Of a DNA stretch of 45,544 nucleotides, positions 32,917-40,474 are shown one piece after another. The DNA is taken from NCBI GenBank assembly GCA_900542305.1, contig UQMU01000019.1:1-45544 (forward strand). Reading direction: 5' to 3'. This DNA is from an uncultured Collinsella sp. (GTDB lineage Bacteria > Actinomycetota > Coriobacteriia > Coriobacteriales > Coriobacteriaceae). Position 1 is the stretch's first letter; every line of letters begins with the position of its first letter. A model generated the notes under the pieces. The model was not told where the DNA came from. It was given only the letters and a program-made list of their open reading frames with translations, and searched no databases. The position numbers and the translations under genes are program-made.

Positions 32917-32946
32917 AAGGGCCCCGGGGCAACACCCGGGGCCCTT
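32917..32946 (+). terminator. GC-rich hairpin between grpE and dnaJ
   Basis: A 12-bp perfect stem (AAGGGCCCCGGG, 6-base loop) ends in TTTC. The T-run is short, so it may only reduce read-through to dnaJ. Confidence 0.6.
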
Positions 32947-33019
32947 TCTGGCCTAGTGCCATATGACAGTATGAGCCGCCGTCCGCAGGGGCGGCGGATA
33001 TAACAGGAGAGGAGCTACG

Positions 33020-33985
33020 ATGGCTGCAGGCAAAACCTTCTATGACATCCTGGGCGTATCCAAGAGCGCCTCCGACAAAGAGATCAAGAGCGCGTTTCGC
33101 AAGCTCGCGCAAAAATATCACCCCGATGCCGGCGGCGACGAGGCCAAGTTTAAGGAGATCAGCGAGGCCTACGAGACGCTTTCGGACGAGAAGAAGCGCA
33201 AAGAGTACGACCAGATGCTCATGTTTGGCGGCATGCCGGGCGCGGGCGGCGCGTATGGCGGCGGCTACGGTGCCGGTGCGGGCGCCAGCGGCTGGGGCGA
33301 CATCTTCGACAGCATCTTTAGCGGCAACGGCGCCTGGGGCAGCGATTGGGGCTCGGGTTTCGCCGGGGCTGCGGGCGCTGCCGGTGCGGGTGCGGGTCGC
33401 AGCCGCGCTCGCAAGGGCGGCGACCTGTCGCTGACCGTCGATGTGACGGCCGAGGACGCGTTTCGCGGCGTGACGCACAAGGTCACCTACCGCATTCCCT
33501 CGACAGGCGAGCAACAGACCATTACGGTCTCGGTGCCCGCGGGTGCGGTCGACGGCGGCAAACTGCGCTACAAGCGTCGCGGCGAGTATGGAGTTGCCGG
33601 CGGCGAGCGCGGCGACCTGGTCGTGACCACGCACGTGGAGGAGCACCCGCTGTTTAAGCGTAAAGGTGCCGACGTGACCATGGAGGTACCGGTCTCGGTC
33701 TATGAGGCGGCGCTCGGCTGCACGGTGGACGTGCCGACGCCCGGCGGTGCGACGGTTCGTCTGAAGGTGCCCGCGGGTACCCAGACGGGCAAGAAGTTCC
33801 GCTTTAAGGAGATGGGCGCGCCCGACGTTAAGCACCGTGGCCGTACGGGCGCGCTGCTCGTCGAGATCAAGGTGCAGGTTCCCACGAACCTGTCTGATGA
33901 CGAGCGCGATGCCATGACCAAGCTGCGCGAGGCCGACACGCGCGACTATCGCGAGAAGGTCAATCGTTACAAGGCGACGTACTAG
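33020..33985 (+). CDS. dnaJ: DnaJ/CbpA-type co-chaperone without zinc finger
   Basis: This 321-residue J protein has an intact J domain (FYDILGVSKSASDKEIKSAF, KYHPDAGG with HPD, YETLSDEKKRKEYDQ), a Gly-rich linker (about 75-135) and the two beta-sandwich C-terminal domains (LTVDVTAEDAF, GDLVVTTHVEEHPLFKRKG, VDVPTPGGATV). The CxxCxGxG repeats of type I DnaJ are missing, so it is class B (CbpA/DnaJ2). Being next to dnaK-grpE-hspR, it is the working partner of DnaK here. GGAGAGGAG lies upstream of the ATG. Confidence 0.94.
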   Translation: MAAGKTFYDILGVSKSASDKEIKSAFRKLAQKYHPDAGGDEAKFKEISEAYETLSDEKKRKEYDQMLMFGGMPGAGGAYGGGYGAGAGASGWGDIFDSIFSGNGAWGSDWGSGFAGAAGAAGAGAGRSRARKGGDLSLTVDVTAEDAFRGVTHKVTYRIPSTGEQQTITVSVPAGAVDGGKLRYKRRGEYGVAGGERGDLVVTTHVEEHPLFKRKGADVTMEVPVSVYEAALGCTVDVPTPGGATVRLKVPAGTQTGKKFRFKEMGAPDVKHRGRTGALLVEIKVQVPTNLSDDERDAMTKLREADTRDYREKVNRYKATY

Positions 33986-34057
33986 GGCGGTCGCGGCGCA
34001 CGCCCGCGCCCACGGGCTTATGATGGACGATAACGAGACGGAAAGGGGTCAGGTAGC

Positions 34058-34474
34058 ATGGCCGAGGACAATAGGAACAAACCGCTGTACATGATCAGCG
34101 TGGCGGCCGAGCTGACCGGCATGCACCCGCAGACTCTGCGCGTCTACGAGTCCAAAGGCTTGGTGAATCCCCAGCGCTCGGGCGGCAACACGCGTCTGTA
34201 TTCGCGTGCCGATATCGAGCGCCTGGAGCTCATCAACCAACTGACCGACGAGGGCATCAACCTCGCCGGCGTGGTGCGCATCCTCGATATGAAGGAGCGT
34301 GCCGAGGAGCGCGAACGCGAGAACGAGAAGCTCCGCGCCCGCGTACGCCAGCTCGAGGACGAGCTGCACGAGTACAAGATGCAAAAGAAGATCACCGCCC
34401 TGGCCCCGCGCGACGGCTCGGTTAACCCCGAACAGGTCATGCGCAAACTTTTGGGCGCAGGCGGAGACTTATAG
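34058..34474 (+). CDS. hspR: HspR-type MerR-family heat-shock repressor
   Basis: This 138-residue protein has an N-terminal MerR winged helix (YMISVAAELTGMHPQTLRVY, ESKGLVNPQRSGGNTRLYS) and a charged coiled-coil tail (KERAEERERENEKLRARVRQ). HspR proteins repress dnaK and clpB operons with DnaK as co-repressor. The shared motif upstream of dnaK and clpB fits that. AAAGGGG lies upstream of the ATG. A repeat module starts at the last base of the stop codon. Confidence 0.93.
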   Translation: MAEDNRNKPLYMISVAAELTGMHPQTLRVYESKGLVNPQRSGGNTRLYSRADIERLELINQLTDEGINLAGVVRILDMKERAEERERENEKLRARVRQLEDELHEYKMQKKITALAPRDGSVNPEQVMRKLLGAGGDL

Positions 34475-34740
34475 TTACGCGGTTTTACCAAACCGCGTAA
34501 CGGCTCGACGCTGCGCCCTTAGGTTCCGCCGTTCTGACGAACGGCGGACCAGTTGACGCTGCGCGCCGCCCAGAGCGACAATTTGTCATTCAAAGGGCAA
34601 GGCATGACCACAAGGTCTATGCCTTGCCCTTTTCATGCCAACTTGTTCGCTCTGGACGTCGCTCGCTGTCCGTCCTCTACCTGCGGCGCTGCTTTGCTCC
34701 GGATGCGGTAGGGTAGTCATTGGGGACGTTCTTAAATGAC
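34474..34740 (+). repeat. long dispersed structured repeat, copy 2 with duplicated hairpin module
   Basis: It begins with two hairpins (34474-34501 and 34524-34547), each followed by GACGCTGCGC. The core (34548-34740) then matches 1527-1714. Stems: CCAGAGCG/CGCTCTGG (34570-34577, 34648-34655) and AAAGGGCAAGGCAT with its complement (34592-34605, 34619-34632). No gene lies between 34475 and 34916. Confidence 0.8.
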
Positions 34741-34916
34741 TAGTCGAAAGGGACACTCTTGCGCCAGATCTGCCGGCCCCACGCTGGGCTCGTCCTGTGC
34801 TTTACTGAGATAAAGTGAACGTGTAGATTCGTAACCCACTCGCAACCGTTCTATGGCACGATATTGAAAGAATGTATGCTATGCGCCCGAGCCTTTCGGG
34901 CAGAGTGGGAGACAGT

Positions 34917-37217
34917 ATGGTTAAGCTGTACGAGGACGGCATCTACCTGCGCGGCGGTAGCGAGGTTGTGCCTGAGGCCGAGGCTGCTGAGCGCGGCATT
35001 ACGCAGACGCCTGAGGATGCCAAGCGCGGAACCATCGCGTATTCGATCCTCCAGGCACACAATACGTCCGGCGACCCCGAGGCGCTCAAGATTCGCTTCG
35101 ATGCCATGGCGAGCCACGATATTACCTTTGTCGGCATCATCCAGACGGCGCGCGCCTCGGGCATGGAGCAGTTCCCGCTGCCCTACGTGCTCACCAACTG
35201 CCATAACTCGCTGTGCGCCGTGGGCGGCACCATCAACGAGGACGACCACGTCTTTGGCCTCTCGGCTGCCAAAAAGTACGGCGGCATCTTCGTTCCGCCC
35301 CATATCGCGGTCATCCATTCCTTTATGCGTGAGAACTTCGCGGGCTGCGGCAAGATGATCCTGGGTTCCGACTCGCACACCCGCTATGGTGCCCTGGGTA
35401 CCATGGCCGTGGGCGAGGGCGGCGGCGAGCTGGCAAAGCAGCTGCTGCGCGACACCTACGATGTCGCCTATCCCGGCGTCGTCGCCATCTACCTCACGGG
35501 TTCCCCGCGCCCCGGCGTCGGCCCGCACGACGTGGCGCTCGCCATCATCCGCGCCGTCTTTGCCAAGGGCTACGTCAAGAACAAGGTCATGGAGTTCGTG
35601 GGCCCCGGCATCGCGAGCATGACGACTGACTATCGCAACGGCGTCGACGTCATGACCACCGAGACCACCTGCCTGTCGAGCATCTGGGCAACCGACGAGG
35701 ACACGCACGCGTTTTTGACCATGCACGGCCGCGGCGACGACTACCGCGAGCTCAAGCCCGCCGATGTCGCCTACTACGACGGCTGCGTCGAGGTCGACCT
35801 GTCGAGCATCAAGCCCATGATCGCGCTGCCGTTCCATCCTTCCAACGGCTTTGAGATCGACGAGCTCAACGAGAATCTCGAGGACATCCTGCACGAGGTG
35901 GAGCTTGAGGCCGCCAAGATCGGCGAAGGCAAGACGCACTTTAGCCTGCTCGACAAGATCGTCGACGGCAAACTGCACGTGCAGCAGGGCGTTATCGCCG
36001 GCTGCTCGGGCGGCAACTACGACTCCGTGGTTCAGGCTGCCCGCGTACTCAAGGGCGCCAACACCGGCTGCGGCGAGTTCTCGTTGTCGGTCTATCCCAC
36101 GAGCCAGCCCGTGGCGCTCGAGCTTACACGCCGCGGCTACATCTACGACCTTATGGAGGCCGGCGCGATCGTGCGCACGGCATTCTGCGGCCCGTGCTTC
36201 GGTGCCGGCGACACGCCTGCCAACAACGGCCTGTCCATCCGCCACACCACGCGTAACTTCCCCAACCGCGAGGGTTCCAAGCCGGGTAATGGCCAGCTGA
36301 GCGCCGTGGCCCTGATGGACGCTCGCTCCATTGCGGCGACGGCTGCCAACGGCGGCGTTCTGACGCCGGCGACCGACCTGCCCGAGGACACCTGGGATGA
36401 GGCCTGCGAGTACACCTTTGACGATGCGCCGTACAAAAAGCGCGTGTACTGGGGCTTTGGCAAGGCGGAGCCTGCCGACGAGCTGGTCGAAGGCCCCAAC
36501 ATTAAGCCGTGGCCCGCGATGGAGCCGCTCGGCGACGACATCCTGCTTAAGGTGTGTTCCAAGATCATGGACCCGGTCACCACGACCGACGAGCTCATTC
36601 CCTCGGGCGAGACGAGCTCCTTCCGCTCCAACCCGCTGGGTCTGGCCGAGTTTACGCTGAGCCGCCGCGACCCGGCATACGTGGGTCGCTCCAAGGAGGT
36701 CGACGCCGTGGAGAAGCGCCGCGTTGCCGGTGAGTCCGCGGGCGACCTGGCGGCACTCGATGCCGAGCTTGCCGGCGTGTTTGAGGCGCTGGCCGGCGCG
36801 GGTGTCGCGGCAGACGCCAAGGCGACCGAGTACGGCTCCATGCTCTACGCCAAGAAGCCGGGTGACGGTTCTGCCCGCGAGCAGGCCGCGAGCTGCCAGC
36901 GCGTAATTGGCGGCCTGGCCAACATCGTCCACGAGTACGCCACCAAGCGTTATCGCTCCAACGTGATGAACTGGGGCATGGTGCCCTTCCAGATGGAGGC
37001 GGAGCCCAACTTTGAGGTGGGCGACTACGTCTTTGTGCCGGGTATCCGTGCCGCGCTCGATGGCGACCTGCAGAACATCGCCGCGTACGTAGTGCGCGCC
37101 GACGGTGCGGTCGAGCAGATTGAGCTCTATATTGCCGATATGACGGCAGAGGAGCGTGCCATCGTCAAGGCCGGCTGCCTGATCAACTACAACAAGTTCA
37201 AGGCCGCTGCCGAGTAA
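34917..37217 (+). CDS. aconitase-family hydratase (YbhJ-like)
   Basis: This 766-residue protein of the aconitase superfamily should carry a [4Fe-4S] cluster. Cluster ligands are visible in IAGCSGGNYDS and AFCGPCFGAGD. Family signatures also include NCHNSLCAVGG, GSDSHTRYGALGTMAVGEGG, and the C-terminal swivelling domain with YRSNVMNWGMVPF. It resembles the uncharacterised YbhJ group more than citrate-cycle aconitases, so the substrate is unknown. ATG 34917 has GGGAG upstream; the ATG at 34872 is too far from any site. It appears monocistronic. Confidence 0.87.
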   Translation: MVKLYEDGIYLRGGSEVVPEAEAAERGITQTPEDAKRGTIAYSILQAHNTSGDPEALKIRFDAMASHDITFVGIIQTARASGMEQFPLPYVLTNCHNSLCAVGGTINEDDHVFGLSAAKKYGGIFVPPHIAVIHSFMRENFAGCGKMILGSDSHTRYGALGTMAVGEGGGELAKQLLRDTYDVAYPGVVAIYLTGSPRPGVGPHDVALAIIRAVFAKGYVKNKVMEFVGPGIASMTTDYRNGVDVMTTETTCLSSIWATDEDTHAFLTMHGRGDDYRELKPADVAYYDGCVEVDLSSIKPMIALPFHPSNGFEIDELNENLEDILHEVELEAAKIGEGKTHFSLLDKIVDGKLHVQQGVIAGCSGGNYDSVVQAARVLKGANTGCGEFSLSVYPTSQPVALELTRRGYIYDLMEAGAIVRTAFCGPCFGAGDTPANNGLSIRHTTRNFPNREGSKPGNGQLSAVALMDARSIAATAANGGVLTPATDLPEDTWDEACEYTFDDAPYKKRVYWGFGKAEPADELVEGPNIKPWPAMEPLGDDILLKVCSKIMDPVTTTDELIPSGETSSFRSNPLGLAEFTLSRRDPAYVGRSKEVDAVEKRRVAGESAGDLAALDAELAGVFEALAGAGVAADAKATEYGSMLYAKKPGDGSAREQAASCQRVIGGLANIVHEYATKRYRSNVMNWGMVPFQMEAEPNFEVGDYVFVPGIRAALDGDLQNIAAYVVRADGAVEQIELYIADMTAEERAIVKAGCLINYNKFKAAAE

Positions 37218-37233
37218 CGCACTTACTTGTCCG

Positions 37234-37303
37234 CCCCGGTTATACCTTTCCCTGCCGCTCACGCGCTTCGCGAGGGTCGCGTTAGAGAAAGGTATAACCG
37301 GGG
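37234..37303. repeat. 17-bp perfect palindrome after the hydratase gene
   Basis: CCCCGGTTATACCTTTC (37234-37250) and its exact complement (37287-37303) surround a 36-base centre that itself has a GCGCTTCGCG-type hairpin. It is probably a REP unit, possibly doubling as terminator. Confidence 0.75.
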
Positions 37304-37405
37304 CTACTTGTTAAGTGCTGCTCGTTGGGTCTTGAGGGGCGCTAAAATCGAGGTTGCAACTCTCCTCTATGGGGGAGTGCGCCTTTGTTTATATGCTATC
37401 TAGAA

Positions 37406-37434
37406 TTGACAGTATGAAGTTGGCGCTTTAAAGT
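37406..37434 (+). promoter_or_regulatory. promoter of the 37468 gene
   Basis: Consensus -35 TTGACA (37406-37411), 17 bases, then TAAAGT (37429-37434). Confidence 0.5.
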
Positions 37435-37467
37435 GAGCTCAAAACACTCTCGTTTGTGGAGTTGAAG

Positions 37468-38157
37468 ATGAAGCGTCGCACTTCTGTTTTGTTGCTGTTG
37501 GTGGCTTGCGTCGTCGCTGCTGCGGGCGTGGTCCTATTTGGCTCGCTAATCTTCTATGGGCCGAGTGGGATTGAGCAGACGGTCGAGATGGCGTCCCTTG
37601 TTGCATCGATGCCCGGGCAAATGATTTCGGACGTTACAAAGCCCGATGAGATAACGCTCGATATCGAGGAAACGCCGGGCATTCTAAGCATAAGCAACTA
37701 CCCCATGATTGAACTTGGCTCGTCTCGCTATACCAAGGACGAGAAGTTGTCCCGACAGGCGCTGGACTTGCTAAACGGTCGTTCGTTCAAACGCTGGGAC
37801 GGTTGGGATGCCTATGAGCGCCGACGTGGTTTTGTGAACGGTGGCTACCATACAACGCTGAAGCTGTATTCATCTGATGGCAAACTGATGCGCACCGTTA
37901 ACTACAATCCGGAATACGCAAAAGCCGGAGGTGGGGACGGCGTCTATATCCAAGATGGCGGCGTGACCTACATTCTTGAAGGCGACCAGCAGCAGGTGAT
38001 CGATTTTTTGGATCGTTGCGAGATGGACGCGTACGACCAGACCTGCCTGCCCGACCCGCAAACTGCGCGCGATAGTGGGTCTGCTCGTACATGGCTGTTC
38101 GAGGATGAGATGCCCTGGAACGCCGTATCGGGAAGCACGGGCTCGGCAAAAGAGTAG
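37468..38157 (+). CDS. membrane-anchored protein of unknown function, paralogue 1
   Basis: This 229-residue protein has a signal anchor (MKRRT plus hydrophobic residues 6-31) and an extracellular domain. Shared features with the protein at 39436: ITLDIEETPGILSISNYP, a Lys-Arg-Trp motif (RSFKRWDGW), YIQDGGVTYILEGDQQQVIDF and an almost identical tail (DPQTARDSGSARTWLFEDEM). No known family is recognised. GGAG precedes the ATG. The last 120 bases and about 150 bases beyond are nearly the same in both loci. Confidence 0.77.
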   Translation: MKRRTSVLLLLVACVVAAAGVVLFGSLIFYGPSGIEQTVEMASLVASMPGQMISDVTKPDEITLDIEETPGILSISNYPMIELGSSRYTKDEKLSRQALDLLNGRSFKRWDGWDAYERRRGFVNGGYHTTLKLYSSDGKLMRTVNYNPEYAKAGGGDGVYIQDGGVTYILEGDQQQVIDFLDRCEMDAYDQTCLPDPQTARDSGSARTWLFEDEMPWNAVSGSTGSAKE

Positions 38158-38165
38158 GGAACGCG

Positions 38166-38336
38166 ACCACCACAAAGGTGCCCCTTTGTGGTGGTTTTCG
38201 GTCTGTCTCGATCTGTAACATCTTGGCCGCTAAAAGTGGGCTTGGTGTTACAGATTTAGATTTTCGATCCGGGTGTCTTCTGTCTGTCTCGATCTGTAAC
38301 AGGTAGACCCCTATTTGCCGAGTAGTTGTTACAGAT
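38166..38336. repeat. palindromic repeat cluster 1
   Basis: It contains ACCACCACAAAGG-4-CCTTTGTGGTGGT (38166-38195), then two hairpins of ATCTGTAACA with TGTTACAGAT (38211-38255 and 38292-38336). Confidence 0.85.
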
Positions 38337-38366
38337 TTAGATAAATGGGAGCTGCTGAACATTTCA

Positions 38367-38476
38367 TCTCGATCTGTAACATCTGGGGTCAAAAACGGCC
38401 GCTAGATGTTACAGATCGAGACAGATGAGCGCCGGAGTCGAAAATCACCACAAAGGTGCCTGTCCCCTTTGTGGTG
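38367..38476. repeat. palindromic repeat cluster 2
   Basis: A perfect 18-bp palindromic unit (TCTCGATCTGTAACATCT, 38367-38384 with 38404-38421) is followed by a second CACCACAAAGG...CCTTTGTGGTG hairpin (38446-38476) with GTGCCTGTCC in its loop. Confidence 0.85.
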
Positions 38477-38532
38477 GTGGGGGGCGGGCTCGATGTTATT
38501 GTGATCGCTGGGCAGCATTTTAATGAATGTCT

Positions 38533-39201
38533 CTACAGGATTTCATCTGGGGTGGCGGGTTTGGTTGTTTTGGGGATGCCGAGTTTGGACGACGCGAAAT
38601 CGTCAACATTGTCCTTAATTCCGTCTTTGGTGTAGACGGTGACCATATAGGTGCTGTGTCCGAATTCGCTCTTGTCGCGTGTTGCCCAGGCCTGCCAGTA
38701 GGCGGCCCCACTTCGCCCTTCGATTTTTCCGACACGGCGGAGTTCTGTTCGCTTTAATTTCTGGTTGCTATAGATGGTTCGACCGTCCTCCTCGGTGAGC
38801 CCGCACTGTCCAAGCATCTTGTCGAGGACTTGGTTCATGTGGCGCTCATCGGTGTTTGGTGCGTGGTCGTAGGCGAGGGTGATGGAGTCGAGTGGCTGGT
38901 CGTCGATCAGATAGTTTAGCGCCTGAGGTTCAAGGCAGAAATGGGGGGAGCATCCGTCGATCTGACCGAGCAGTGGCAACTTTGACTGCCAAAATCCGGT
39001 GGGAATTCTATCTTCGTAAAACACGCCGCGGCAGATAAAGGAGAGCGAGGTGGCACGCGAGCCGGCGTCGACCATCCCGCACAAATCGAAGGGCGAGGCG
39101 ATACCGAGGGAAAAGGGCGTGATGACGATAAGGAAGAGCATCACGATGGGTACGGCGAGAATGGCGATGACGTTGCGACCGGTGGAATGAGACGGCTTCA
39201 T
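38533..39201 (-). CDS. membrane-anchored protein of unknown function between the paralogues
   Basis: This 222-residue protein has one N-terminal membrane segment (residues 12-34: IAILAVPIVMLFLIVITPF) and an extracellular part with six Cys residues that could form disulfides. There is no known family. It is transcribed against its two neighbours. CGGGGAG lies upstream of ATG 39201. It shares no clear sequence with the paralogues, but has the same size class and topology. Confidence 0.75.
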   Translation of the reverse strand: MKPSHSTGRNVIAILAVPIVMLFLIVITPFSLGIASPFDLCGMVDAGSRATSLSFICRGVFYEDRIPTGFWQSKLPLLGQIDGCSPHFCLEPQALNYLIDDQPLDSITLAYDHAPNTDERHMNQVLDKMLGQCGLTEEDGRTIYSNQKLKRTELRRVGKIEGRSGAAYWQAWATRDKSEFGHSTYMVTVYTKDGIKDNVDDFASSKLGIPKTTKPATPDEIL

Positions 39202-39312
39202 ATGATCTCCCCGAAACAAAAAGCTGTTGAGGATAGATAGAAATAGATAAATTCAGATAACAAATTAAGTTTAATCTCATGGCGCGAGATGGTCGACCGT
39301 TAGCGTCGAAAA

Positions 39313-39345
39313 CCACCACAAAGGTGCCTGTCCCCTTTGTGATGG
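39313..39345. repeat. CCACCACAAAGG palindromic repeat
   Basis: A third copy of the CACCACAAAGG...CCTTTGTG(A/G)TGG hairpin with the GTGCCTGTCC loop, upstream of the second paralogue. Confidence 0.85.
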
Positions 39346-39435
39346 TGAGGAGCGCGCGGCTTCTTTTGGTAATAGTGTTAGCTGGCGGTATCATTAGTGC
39401 AGGTGGCGAAGGTTTGCATTGTGAGGTGCTTTGCT

Positions 39436-40107
39436 GTGAGAAGTCCTGCCCGTATTGGATTGATTGTTTTGGCGCTTGCGATCGCTGTGGTTGGCGCGGG
39501 CGCTGTCGGTATGGCATTTCTACCTGCTGCGGTGACGGAGCCGGTGGTCAAGCCTGTGACTCAATCTGTCGAACTTCTGACCGGCGACGACAAGCCCGAG
39601 ACCATTACCGTTGATTTTGATGAGCAGCCGGCTGTGCTGGGTATTAGCAATTATCCGCGTATTCAGCTTGGGGCCATGCGCTATACCACGGATACAAGCC
39701 TGATCGATAGGGCGTCCGAGCTACTCAAGGGCAAAACATTTAAGCGCTGGTACGGATATGCGTCCTATCGGGCAAAAGCGAACGACATGGTTGGCGGATG
39801 CCACTCTTCTATCGAGCTGGACACTGCAAACGGCGCAAAGTTATGTGATGTCTCGTACGATCCGGGCTACGAGGGCAATGAGGGTCCGGGCATCTACATC
39901 ATGGACGGCGATGTCGCCTATGTCATGGAGGGCGACCAGACCGAGCTCAACGATTTTATGGGTCAGTGTATCCAAGATGCCTATAAACAGACCTGCTTGC
40001 CTGACCCGCAGACTGCACGCGATAGTGGGTCTGCCCGTACATGGCTGTTCGAGGATGAGATGCCCTGGACCGTCGAATCGGGAAGTATGGGTTCGGCGAA
40101 GGAGTAG
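39436..40107 (+). CDS. membrane-anchored protein of unknown function, paralogue 2
   Basis: This 223-residue protein has an N-terminal anchor (VRSPARIGLIVLALAIAVVG) and an extracellular domain homologous to the product of 37468 (ITVDFDEQPAVLGISNYPRI, KTFKRWYGYASYR, YIMDGDVAYVMEGDQTELND). GTG 39436 is preferred as start because the hydrophobic segment then begins at once, as in paralogue 1, and GAGG lies upstream; GTG 39397 is possible. The C-terminal 39 codons match paralogue 1 much better than the rest, which suggests gene conversion or repeat-driven recombination. Confidence 0.75.
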   Translation: MRSPARIGLIVLALAIAVVGAGAVGMAFLPAAVTEPVVKPVTQSVELLTGDDKPETITVDFDEQPAVLGISNYPRIQLGAMRYTTDTSLIDRASELLKGKTFKRWYGYASYRAKANDMVGGCHSSIELDTANGAKLCDVSYDPGYEGNEGPGIYIMDGDVAYVMEGDQTELNDFMGQCIQDAYKQTCLPDPQTARDSGSARTWLFEDEMPWTVESGSMGSAKE

Positions 40108-40115
40108 AGACCGCG

Positions 40116-40296
40116 ACCACCACAAAGGTGCCTGTCCTCTTTGTGGTGGTTTTCGGTCTGTCTCGATCTGTAACATCTTGGCCGCTAAAAGTGGGCCTGG
40201 TGTTACAGATTTAGATTTTTGATCCGGGTGTTTTCTGTTCGTCTCAATCTATAACATCTGGAGCCATAAACAGTCGCTAGATGTTACAGATTGAGA
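40116..40296. repeat. palindromic repeat cluster 3
   Basis: It repeats the order of cluster 1: a CCACCACAAAGG hairpin (40116-40150), a TCTCGATCTGTAACA hairpin (40161-40210), then TCTCAATCTATAACATCT with its near-complement (40242-40259 and 40279-40296). Confidence 0.85.
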
Positions 40297-40353
40297 TAGT
40301 AAGGGGACGAGGCCGTAGCGGGTGAGCGCACCTGCCCCCTATCTTTCAATCAC

Positions 40354-40394
40354 TCAGAAAATCTTATATATAGAGACTTAGATTTATGTATAAG
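40354..40394 (+). promoter_or_regulatory. clpB promoter with the dnaK-type operator
   Basis: CTCAGA precedes AAATCT-N15-AGATTT (40359-40385), then TATAAG as -10. A leader hairpin (GCCGCCC-CGTA-GGGCGGC, 40436-40453) stands before the ribosome binding site. Confidence 0.6.
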
Positions 40395-40474
40395 ATCGCG
40401 CAAAGCTGGCAACAATACTTCTCGAACAACGTGAAGCCGCCCCGTAGGGCGGCCGCCCCAAGAGAGGTGATTCC

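Noticed and set aside
34851..37262. 803-codon minus-strand frame over the hydratase gene
   Set aside because: Antisense shadow; the plus strand shows intact aconitase motifs and a ribosome binding site.
38166..40296. CRISPR array
   Set aside because: Repeats are palindromic, of two kinds, irregularly spaced and interrupted by genes; no cas gene is present.
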